From Streptosporangiaceae bacterium (GTDB lineage: Bacteria; Actinomycetota; Actinomycetes; Streptosporangiales; Streptosporangiaceae): 12,692 nt of DNA. Below the pieces are notes generated by a model, which was given only the letters and a program-made list of their open reading frames with translations, was not told the DNA's origin and ran no database searches. Shown here in pieces: positions 1 through 5,552 of this stretch (its first letter is position 1; the number at the start of each line of letters is the position of its first letter). The stretch is from assembly GCA_030040815.1 (NCBI GenBank), contig JASHSZ010000038.1:1-12692 (forward strand), read 5' to 3'. Position numbers and translations under genes: made by a program.

Positions 1-1
1 G

Positions 2-103
2 GCCGGCGCCGTGCTCGCCGACAGCGACGGAACGCCTATCGCGGGCGACGAGTGGCCGCCTGACGTCCGAGCCATAGGAGCGAGGCAGTCGGAGGCGCAC
101 TAG
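2..103 (+). CDS. C-terminal end of an unidentified gene (partial)
   Basis: The frame starting at base 2 is open from the left edge to a TAG at 101-103 and encodes about 33 residues, ending in IGARQSEAH. Roughly 28 of the 33 codons end in G or C, which is what real genes in this GC-rich DNA show. The visible segment is hydrophilic and acidic (LADSDGTPIAGDEWPPD) with no motif I recognise. It lies on the same strand as the HAD-GH65 gene, 199 bp upstream of it. The call rests only on codon bias and an open frame over a short stretch, so it could be chance. I cannot assign a function. Confidence 0.4.
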   Translation, partial: AGAVLADSDGTPIAGDEWPPDVRAIGARQSEAH

Positions 104-137
104 CCGGACCGACCGTTTCTCCGACGCCTGATGTTCG

Positions 138-151
138 GGCGGTATATCGCC
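138..151. promoter_or_regulatory. Near-perfect 14-bp palindrome, operator-like
   Basis: GGCGGTATATCGCC pairs with itself at six of seven positions, with a G-T at the seventh, and has an AT core in otherwise GC-rich DNA. It lies about 150 bp before the HAD-GH65 start and just before a dormancy-type box. It could be a repressor site or part of a promoter. No family is identifiable. Confidence 0.25.
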
Positions 152-157
152 GTATGC

Positions 158-171
158 GGGCCTCTGGTCTG
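158..171 (+). promoter_or_regulatory. DosR/DevR-like box upstream of HAD-GH65 gene
   Basis: GGGCCTCTGGTCTG resembles the actinobacterial DosR-type inverted repeat (GGGAC-N4-GTCCC). The left arm GGGCC is intact and the right arm GGTCT is degenerate. A weaker relative, GGGCCTTGATACCG, lies at 228-241. Both fall in the 199-bp gap before the GTG at 303. This is pattern matching by eye only. Confidence 0.3.
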
Positions 172-302
172 CAGCGGGCAAGACGGCTGCGACCCGAACG
201 GCTTCCGACGGCCAGCCGTGCGGCTGTGGGCCTTGATACCGGCGAGCCAGTCCCCCATCGCGCACAGGTGGCAGCGGAGGTGTTCGGGGGGAAGACTGTG
301 CT

Positions 303-3300
303 GTGACGACGCCGATGGCCTTCCTGGGTGCCATCTTCGATGTCGATGGTGTGCTCGTTGACTCGCCGCATGCTCGGGCCTGGCAAGAGGCCCTCCGTGA
401 ATTGATGGCGGGCGAATGGCAGGATATTCGAGCGCAGACCAGCTATGCCCCGGAGCGGTACACCCCGGCTGTGTATCAGCAACTGCAGGCGGGCAAGCCG
501 CGGCTTGCGGGTGCCCGGGCCGCGCTGGAGTATTTCGGCGTGCCCCACGCCGATCGCGTCGCGTCGCGCTATGCGGCGGTCAAGCAGGAGCATCTGGTCA
601 GGCTGATCGAGGAACGCCAGTTCACCGCATTTCCTGATGCGCTGCGTTTCATCCTGGCGGTCAAGGGCGCGGGAATTCCGGTCGCGGCGGCCTCGTCCTC
701 GCAGAATGCGAAGCTGTTTCTCCGGCAGATCCGGCTGGACACCTTTGCTGCCGAGCAGCGGCTGGACTACCCATTCGTGCGCGCCGGGATGACGCTGCTC
801 GATCTGTTTGATGCTGACACCTCGGGGCGGGACATCGCGCGCGGCAAACCGGACCCGCTGATCTTCCTGACCGCAGCCGACGAACTCGGCGCCGCGCCGG
901 GCCGGTGTTTCGTCGTCGAGGACGCCGCGAGCGGGATCCAGGCGGCGAAAGCTGGTGGGATGGCTGCTATCGGCGTCGCCCGGCACGGCGAGGAGGAGTT
1001 GCTGGCCCAGGCCGGCGCGGACCTGGTCGTCGGCTCGCTTGACCACGTCCTGACGGCGGCGCTGGTCGGTGGCCGGCTCGAACAGCCCGGTTTTGCGGCG
1101 GAGCTGACGCGGCGGCAGCAGGAGGGACCGCGCAGTGCGTGGACGCTGGTCTACGAGGGCTTCGAACCGGAGCACCAGGGGCTGCGCGAGGCGCTGTGCG
1201 CGCTGGGCAACGGGTATTTCGTCACCCGCGGTGCGCTGCCCGAAGCACGCGCCGACGGAATCAACTACCCGGGCACGTACGTAGCGGGTCTGTACAACCG
1301 CCTGCAGACGCCGGTGGCGGACCGGGTGGTCGAGCATGAGGATCTGGTCAACGTTCCGAACTGGCTGCCGTTGTCGTTCCGTATGCCGGGCGGCTCGTGG
1401 TTCGACGTGCAGCAAGACGGGGTTCTGGAGCACCGGCTGGAGCTTGACCTCCGCCGGGCCATTCTCGCTAGGTCCATGCGCTGGGAGGACGCTAGCGGGC
1501 GCCACACCAGCGTGGTCCAGCGCCGCCTGGTCAGCATGCAGGATCCCCATCTCGCGGCGCTGGAGACGGTGTTCACCGCCGAGAACTGGTCCGGGACGCT
1601 GGAGGTCTGGTCCGGGCTGGACGGGCGGGTGATCAACTCGGGGGTCAGGCGCTACCGGGATCTGAACGGCCAGCATCTCAGGGTGCTGCACACCGCCGAG
1701 GCCGATCACGACACCATCGAACTGCAGGCCGAAACCAGCCAGTCTCACATCCGGATTGCACTGGCCGCCCGCACCAGGGTGTCCACCGACGGGAGGCCAG
1801 TCAATCCGGATCGCCGGCTGGTCACCGACCCGGGATTCGTCGCGCACCAGCTCACTCTCAACCTCGAGGAGCAGCGGCCGGTCAGGGTTGAGAAGGTCGC
1901 AGCGCTGTATACCTCGCGGGATCGGGCCATCTCCGAGAGCCTGCTGTCAGCGCGCCTTGCCGCGAGGACAGCGCCCGGTTTCGGCAGGCTCGAGAAATGG
2001 CACGCCGCGGCCTGGGACACACTGTGGGACCGGTTCGACGTCGAGATCGACAGCGCCAACGACTGGGTGGACACCGTGCTGCACCTGCACGTGTTCCACC
2101 TGCTGCAAACCCTGTCACCGCATTCCACCGTCCTGGACGTCGGCGTGCCGGCCCGTGGCTGGCACGGCGAGGCATACCGCGGGCATGTCTTCTGGGACGA
2201 GATGTTCATCTTCCCGTTCCTCAACCTGCAGCGGCCATGGCTGGCAAGCGCGCTCCTGGACTATCGCCGTGAGCGGCTCGGGGCGGCCAGGGCGGCGGCA
2301 AGCGCGGCGGGATACGACGGTGCGATGTTCCCGTGGCAGAGCGGGAGCGACGGACGCGAGGAAGCCCCGCGCTGGCACCTGAACCCGGTGTCCGGCAGGT
2401 GGCTGCCCGACCACTCCCACCTGCAGCGGCACGTCAACATCGCGGTCGCCTATAACGTCTGGCAGCACTACGCCATCACCGGCAGCATCCAGTACCTGCG
2501 CTTCCAGGGTGCCGAGATGCTCATCGAGATCGCCCGGCTATGGGCCAGTCTCGCGACCTACAACCGCCGGCTTGAGCGGTACGAGATCCTCGGCGTCCTG
2601 GGCCCCGACGAGTACCACGACGCCTACCCCGGCAGCCAGACGGCGGGCGTGAACAACAACACCTACACCAATGTGATGGCGGTCTGGGTACTGCTCCGCG
2701 CCCTGCAGGCGCTCGATGAGCTGCCGCCGCACTACCGGCACGAAATAGTGGCCGAGTTCGGGCTAGGCGCGAGCGAACTAGACCGATGGCGCGACATCAC
2801 CAGGAAGATGCGCGTCGTGTTTACCCCTGACGGCATGCTGGCCCAATTCGACGGCTACGACCAGCTCGAGGAGTTCGACTTTGCTGGCTACCGCGCCCGC
2901 TATGGCAACATCCGCCGCCTAGACCGGGTGCTTGAAGCCGAAGGCGACAGCACCAACCGTTACCAGGTCTCCAAGCAGGCCGACGTCCTGATGCTGCGGT
3001 ATCTGCTGCCCAGCGACGAACTGCAAGACCTGCTCAGCGGCCTTGGCTACCACGTCACACAGCAGCAGCTGGCACAGACCGTCGACTACTACCTCGCCAG
3101 GACCGTAGACGGCTCGACCCTCAGCGGTGTCGTTACCTCGTGGGTGCTGGCCCGGCAAAACCCGGCGGAGGCATGGCGGCACCTGCTGGCCGCGCTGAAC
3201 AGCGACGTCGCGGATATTCAGGGGGGAACGACCGCCGAGGGCATACATCTCGGCGCCATGGCAGGGACCATCGATATCGTGCTGCGCGGCCTGACCGGCA

Positions 3301-3524
3301 TGCTCGCCCGCGGGGACACGCTGAGATTCGACCCCGCCCTCCCTGAGCAGGTCAGGCAGCTGCGGTTCAGCGTCCACTACCGCGGCAATCGGCTCGACGT
3401 CAGGCTCGGGTCCGGCCGCATGTGGGTGGAGTGCCGGCCAGGCCGCGCGGCGCCCGTCACGGTCACGGTCAGGGACCACACCCGGCAGCTGGCGCAAGGC
3501 GAAACCGCTGAGTTCCGGTTTTAG
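303..3524 (+). CDS. Fused beta-phosphoglucomutase (HAD) - GH65 disaccharide phosphorylase
   Basis: GH65 phosphorylases cleave an alpha-linked glucose disaccharide (maltose, trehalose, kojibiose or nigerose) with phosphate to give beta-glucose 1-phosphate, and beta-phosphoglucomutase turns that into glucose 6-phosphate. Here both are on one cytoplasmic chain of 1073 residues. The HAD part (1 to about 250) has the DVDG motif (Asp13 nucleophile, Asp15), the VDSPH signature, SSSQNAK, GKPDP (Lys182) and VVEDAASG (Glu206, Asp207), so it looks active. GH65 runs from about Trp280 to the end. It has FWDEMF (631-634 region), GPDEYH with the general acid Glu770, KQADV (Lys891-Gln892) and the phosphate-loop-like GGTTAEGIH (974-982). 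The GTG start follows a GGGGGGAAG ribosome site with about 9 bases between; ATG 315 is an in-frame alternative. Substrate cannot be fixed from sequence. Separate neighbouring genes (Rv3400-Rv3401 type) are the other known arrangement. Confidence 0.93.
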   Translation: MTTPMAFLGAIFDVDGVLVDSPHARAWQEALRELMAGEWQDIRAQTSYAPERYTPAVYQQLQAGKPRLAGARAALEYFGVPHADRVASRYAAVKQEHLVRLIEERQFTAFPDALRFILAVKGAGIPVAAASSSQNAKLFLRQIRLDTFAAEQRLDYPFVRAGMTLLDLFDADTSGRDIARGKPDPLIFLTAADELGAAPGRCFVVEDAASGIQAAKAGGMAAIGVARHGEEELLAQAGADLVVGSLDHVLTAALVGGRLEQPGFAAELTRRQQEGPRSAWTLVYEGFEPEHQGLREALCALGNGYFVTRGALPEARADGINYPGTYVAGLYNRLQTPVADRVVEHEDLVNVPNWLPLSFRMPGGSWFDVQQDGVLEHRLELDLRRAILARSMRWEDASGRHTSVVQRRLVSMQDPHLAALETVFTAENWSGTLEVWSGLDGRVINSGVRRYRDLNGQHLRVLHTAEADHDTIELQAETSQSHIRIALAARTRVSTDGRPVNPDRRLVTDPGFVAHQLTLNLEEQRPVRVEKVAALYTSRDRAISESLLSARLAARTAPGFGRLEKWHAAAWDTLWDRFDVEIDSANDWVDTVLHLHVFHLLQTLSPHSTVLDVGVPARGWHGEAYRGHVFWDEMFIFPFLNLQRPWLASALLDYRRERLGAARAAASAAGYDGAMFPWQSGSDGREEAPRWHLNPVSGRWLPDHSHLQRHVNIAVAYNVWQHYAITGSIQYLRFQGAEMLIEIARLWASLATYNRRLERYEILGVLGPDEYHDAYPGSQTAGVNNNTYTNVMAVWVLLRALQALDELPPHYRHEIVAEFGLGASELDRWRDITRKMRVVFTPDGMLAQFDGYDQLEEFDFAGYRARYGNIRRLDRVLEAEGDSTNRYQVSKQADVLMLRYLLPSDELQDLLSGLGYHVTQQQLAQTVDYYLARTVDGSTLSGVVTSWVLARQNPAEAWRHLLAALNSDVADIQGGTTAEGIHLGAMAGTIDIVLRGLTGMLARGDTLRFDPALPEQVRQLRFSVHYRGNRLDVRLGSGRMWVECRPGRAAPVTVTVRDHTRQLAQGETAEFRF

Positions 3525-3531
3525 GCCGTTG

Positions 3532-3615
3532 GCTCGGCACGCAGTGACCGGCTGGCCGGCAAGCTGGTAGCTGCCCGCCGCAACTGGGCAGCACCAGCCG
3601 CGCCGTGCCGGGAGC
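3532..3615 (+). terminator. Nested hairpin after HAD-GH65 gene, probable terminator
   Basis: The inner hairpin has arms at 3563-3576 (GCTGGTAGCTGCCC) and 3586-3598 (GGGCAGCACCAGC): 13 pairs with one bulged A and a 9-base loop. An outer pairing of GCTCGGCACG (3532-3541) with CGTGCC-gg-GAGC (3604-3615) encloses it. It starts 8 bases after the TAG. There is no T-run, which is common for actinobacterial terminators. A structured RNA element is the alternative reading. Confidence 0.55.
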
Positions 3616-3643
3616 TCGAATCTTGCGGAAGTCCCGGCCACAA

Positions 3644-3657
3644 GGGCAGTTCGGCCC
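3644..3657 (+). promoter_or_regulatory. DosR/DevR-like box upstream of M50-CBS protease gene
   Basis: GGGCAGTTCGGCCC is a GGG-N8-CCC inverted repeat, extended by flanking A and T to AGGGC-N6-GCCCT. It matches the spacing of the DosR consensus GGGACTWWAGTCCC. A right half-site, AAGTCCC, lies 22 bp upstream (3629-3635). The box ends 70 bp before the start codon of a gene whose mycobacterial relative (Rv2625c) belongs to the DosR regulon. The match is by eye. Confidence 0.4.
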
Positions 3658-3684
3658 TGTGCCGGCCAGTAGCTGGCCGGCACA
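3658..3684. repeat. Perfect 12-bp inverted repeat with 3-base loop
   Basis: TGTGCCGGCCAG and CTGGCCGGCACA pair perfectly around a TAG loop. It lies 43 bp before the M50 gene start, immediately after the dormancy-type box. No T-run follows. It may end readthrough, act in the 5' leader of the protease mRNA, or be a cruciform or repressor site. The string CTGGCCGGCA also occurs at 3552-3561. Confidence 0.6.
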
Positions 3685-3691
3685 CTATGGA

Positions 3692-3710
3692 AGCCGAAGT
3701 GGCCTCGGCT
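3692..3710 (+). other. Small hairpin just before the M50 ribosome site
   Basis: AGCCGA (3692-3697) pairs with TCGGCT (3705-3710) over a 7-base loop, and flanking ATG/CAT can extend the stem past a two-base bulge. It ends 7 bases before the GGAGGTG ribosome site at 3718-3724, so folding could influence translation of the protease. The stem is short and may be incidental. Confidence 0.3.
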
Positions 3711-3727
3711 CATGGCTGGAGGTGGGC

Positions 3728-4882
3728 ATGCGGCAGACCGTCCCGTTCGGCAGGGTCGCCGGTATTCCGGTCGGTGCAAGCTGGACGGCGATCGTCACTC
3801 TGGCGGTCATCGTCGACCTGCTCGCCGCGAGCGCGCTCCCCGCGGCGGTTCCGCACCAGCCGACGGCGCTGTACTGGGGATTCGGCACGGCGACTGCGGT
3901 GGCCTTCCTCGCCTCGCTGCTCGCCCACGAGCTTGCCCACGCGCTGGTCGCCCGCAGGCACGGCATCAAGGTCCGCTCCGTCACGCTGTGGATGCTCGGC
4001 GGTGTCACCCAGCTCGACGGCGAGCCCGGCACGCCGAGGGCGGACCTGCAGATCGCGCTGGCCGGACCGGCCGTCAGCCTGCTGGCCGGGGCGGTGTTCC
4101 TCGCCCTGGCGGCTGCCATCGGCGCCGTCGGCGGGCCGCCGGCCGCAATGGCCGCCCTGATGTGGCTGGCGCTGATGAACGGCGTCCTGGCCGCTTTCAA
4201 CCTGCTGCCCGGAGCGCCGCTAGACGGCGGCCGGGTGCTGCGCGCGGCGCTATGGCACCACTGGGCTGACCGGCAGCGGGCCGAGCTGGGCGCCGGCCGC
4301 GCCGGTCGGGCGATCGGCACGGTCCTGGCGATCCTGGGCGTCGCTGAGGTCGTGCTGACCCGCGACCTGGTCGGGGGCCTGTGGCTGGTCCTGCTCGGCT
4401 GGTTTATGACCAGCGCCGCCGGTGCCGAGCAGAACGCCGCCACCGCCCGCGCGCTGCTCGCCGGCGTCCGCGTCGCCGACGTGATGACGCCCGACCCTGA
4501 TCTGGCCGCAGCCTGGCAGACCGCCGCGCAGTTCATCCGCCAGCTCAGCGGCCGGCCCGCGCAGGAGGCATTCCCCGTCATCGAACCCGGCGGCACGCTG
4601 GCCGGCATCGTCACCCTCACCCGGCTCAGCCGGGTCCCCGAGGCGAGCAAGGATCAGGTGCGCCTCAGCAAGCTCGCGGTGCCAGTGCCCGAGGATTACC
4701 TGGCCAGCCCGGCCGACCCCGCCGCGCCACTACTCAGCCGTGACCCGCTCGGCGGTGAGATCGTGGCTGTCGTCGAAGACAGCGGACACATCACCGGCCT
4801 GGTTACCGTCGAGAACCTGCGCCAGGCACTGCGATGGCGGAAGCTGGCAGGAACAGCCGTCTCGTGGGCCGCTAGGCCTTAA
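3728..4882 (+). CDS. rip3: M50 site-2 protease with CBS domains, Rip3-like
   Basis: This is an intramembrane zinc metalloprotease that would cleave membrane-bound substrates such as anti-sigma factors; its target is not evident here. It has 384 residues, against about 393 for M. tuberculosis Rip3 (Rv2625c). Hydrophobic segments lie near residues 15-40, 50-75, 108-135, 138-162 and 195-230. The zinc site is HELAH (His67, Glu68, His71) and the second motif is NLLPGAPLDGGR (Asp166). Two C-terminal CBS-like repeats (about 250-305 and 312-368, the first opening with VADVMTPDP) may sense adenine nucleotides. I chose ATG 3728 because GGAGGTG lies 3 bases upstream and the opening MRQTVPFGRVAGIPV matches the family. 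An in-frame extension back to 3605 would have an atypical leader. It converges on the small minus-strand gene, with 41 bp between. Upstream box and family membership suggest hypoxia or dormancy control. Confidence 0.92.
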   Translation: MRQTVPFGRVAGIPVGASWTAIVTLAVIVDLLAASALPAAVPHQPTALYWGFGTATAVAFLASLLAHELAHALVARRHGIKVRSVTLWMLGGVTQLDGEPGTPRADLQIALAGPAVSLLAGAVFLALAAAIGAVGGPPAAMAALMWLALMNGVLAAFNLLPGAPLDGGRVLRAALWHHWADRQRAELGAGRAGRAIGTVLAILGVAEVVLTRDLVGGLWLVLLGWFMTSAAGAEQNAATARALLAGVRVADVMTPDPDLAAAWQTAAQFIRQLSGRPAQEAFPVIEPGGTLAGIVTLTRLSRVPEASKDQVRLSKLAVPVPEDYLASPADPAAPLLSRDPLGGEIVAVVEDSGHITGLVTVENLRQALRWRKLAGTAVSWAARP

Positions 4883-4923
4883 CCGGCTGGGTAGCCCGCG
4901 TTAAGGGCAGCAGCCGTCAGCCC

Positions 4924-5163
4924 CTAAGCACCGGGTCGTTCCTGCCCGGCTGCCTTCACCAGCAACAGCAGCTCGTGCGCGCGCCGCGCTGCCCGCTCCT
5001 CGTCAACCTCGGACCGCTCAGCGGCCATCGGAGCGTCCTCAAACCCGCGCGCCAGCACCTCGACGGCTTCGATAAGGGCCGTAACCTGACTTTCCAGGCG
5101 GCCGACCCGCAGCTCCAGGGTTGAGCCTGCGGCAGCACCTGAGGACTCTGTGTGTGTGCTCAT
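4924..5163 (-). CDS. Small acidic coiled-coil-like protein, unknown function
   Basis: This encodes 79 residues from an ATG at 5163-5161 to a TAG at 4926-4924. The core (about 16-45) has heptad-like leucine/valine spacing, LELRVGRLESQVTALIEAVE, followed by a charged stretch rich in Glu and Arg and a helix HELLLLVKAAG near the C-terminus. It has no signal peptide, membrane segment or catalytic motif, and I do not recognise a family. A weak GAGG lies about 10 bases before the start. The same frame stays open upstream to 5547, but that extension is Cys- and Arg-rich without domain features, so I start at 5163. It is convergent with the protease gene and divergent from the CYTH-CHAD gene, sharing the 389-bp regulatory spacer with it. 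It could be a stress-related or scaffold protein; that is a guess. Confidence 0.6.
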   Translation of the reverse strand: MSTHTESSGAAAGSTLELRVGRLESQVTALIEAVEVLARGFEDAPMAAERSEVDEERAARRAHELLLLVKAAGQERPGA

Positions 5164-5260
5164 AGTCACCAGCCTCACCCATGCGGGGTAACACGAGCAG
5201 GGCCGGAAGTCCTGGCTCTCGTGTCGCCTCCCGAGGCATCCCGTGAGATAGTCGGCGACC

Positions 5261-5274
5261 CGCGTCAAAGGCCC
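5261..5274 (-). promoter_or_regulatory. Dormancy-type half box upstream of small gene
   Basis: On the minus strand this reads GGGCCTTTGACGCG: the left arm GGGCCTTTG resembles DosR-type sites while the right arm is poor. It lies 98 bp before the small gene's ATG. The minus-strand 11-mer CTGTGGGCCTT that contains it (5268-5278) also occurs on the + strand at 224-234 before the HAD-GH65 gene. It could be chance. Confidence 0.22.
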
Positions 5275-5300
5275 ACAGACCCGGCAGCACCAGGACGTTG

Positions 5301-5357
5301 GTCGCAGCGACCCGCCGTAGATCCAGAGTTCGCCGCACCTGTGCCCGTCGCTGCGAC
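5301..5357. promoter_or_regulatory. Pair of 11-bp palindromes GTCGCWGCGAC
   Basis: GTCGCAGCGAC (5301-5311) and GTCGCTGCGAC (5347-5357) are each palindromic around the central base and are exact reverse complements of each other. Their centres are 46 bp apart, a little over four helical turns. This suits a dimeric regulator binding two sites, possibly with looping, between the divergent small gene and CYTH-CHAD operon. As a single long-range inverted repeat it could also form a stem with a 35-base loop. Confidence 0.45.
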
Positions 5358-5374
5358 GCGCTGTCGACGTGGAC

Positions 5375-5404
5375 CCAGGGGCGTCCCTGGACTCCTCCAG
5401 GAGC
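5375..5404. repeat. Two adjacent short inverted repeats
   Basis: CCAGGG-gcgt-CCCTGG (5375-5390) is a perfect 6-bp stem with a 4-base loop. Next to it, CTCCT-cc-AGGAG (5393-5404) pairs over 5 bp. They lie between the 11-bp palindromes and the dormancy-type boxes. They might be a small terminator-like or leader structure. Functional evidence is lacking. Confidence 0.3.
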
Positions 5405-5415
5405 AGCATCTGCCA

Positions 5416-5450
5416 AGGGCTGATGTCCCGCAATGAAGGCCTTGTGGCCC
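5416..5450 (+). promoter_or_regulatory. Tandem DosR/DevR-like boxes before the CYTH-CHAD/PPK operon
   Basis: AGGGCTGATGTCCC (5416-5429) and AGGCCTTGTGGCCC (5437-5450) both have the form AGG-N8-CCC, the arm spacing of the DosR consensus GGGACTWWAGTCCC. They start exactly 21 bp apart, two helical turns, as in tandem DosR sites. On the minus strand the first reads GGGACATCAGCCCT. The pair ends 103 bp before the GTG of the CYTH-CHAD gene. I see no DosR gene in the window. Confidence 0.42.
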
Positions 5451-5472
5451 TTACCGGTTCGGGCGTTACCGG
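5451..5472 (+). repeat. Direct repeat TTACCGG, 15-bp period
   Basis: TTACCGG occurs at 5451-5457 and 5466-5472, directly after the second dormancy-type box. The outer part also forms an imperfect inverted repeat, CTTACCGG with CCGGCAAG. It could be a further regulator contact or part of the promoter. The repeat is short, so support is modest. Confidence 0.3.
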
Positions 5473-5552
5473 CAAGGCTATGAGATGTGACGGTTGTGCA
5501 GCCGTGAGGCCCGCCAGGCAGAGACCGGTTCTGTGCGGAGGGAGCAAGGGAC

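Noticed and set aside
36..1847. A 603-codon minus-strand open frame
   Set aside because: It lies opposite the well-supported HAD-GH65 gene and encodes a low-complexity Arg/Pro/Gln-rich sequence without domains. Long antisense frames are common in GC-rich DNA.
3605..3727. N-terminal extension of the M50 protease to 3605
   Set aside because: It has no ribosome site, passes through two hairpins and the dormancy-type box, and adds residues absent from Rip3. ATG 3728 has a strong GGAGGTG.
3685..4650. A 321-codon minus-strand open frame
   Set aside because: It is antisense to the Rip3-like protease and is dominated by Ser/Ala/Arg with no recognisable motif.
4883..4923. A terminator between the convergent protease and small genes
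   Set aside because: Only a 5-bp GGCTG/CAGCC pairing over a long loop is visible, too weak to call.
5164..5547. Upstream extension of the small minus-strand gene to about 207 residues
   Set aside because: The extra sequence is Cys- and Arg-rich with no domain, and it would run through the palindromes and tandem boxes of the promoter region. ATG 5163 begins the part that looks like protein. A decayed gene cannot be excluded.
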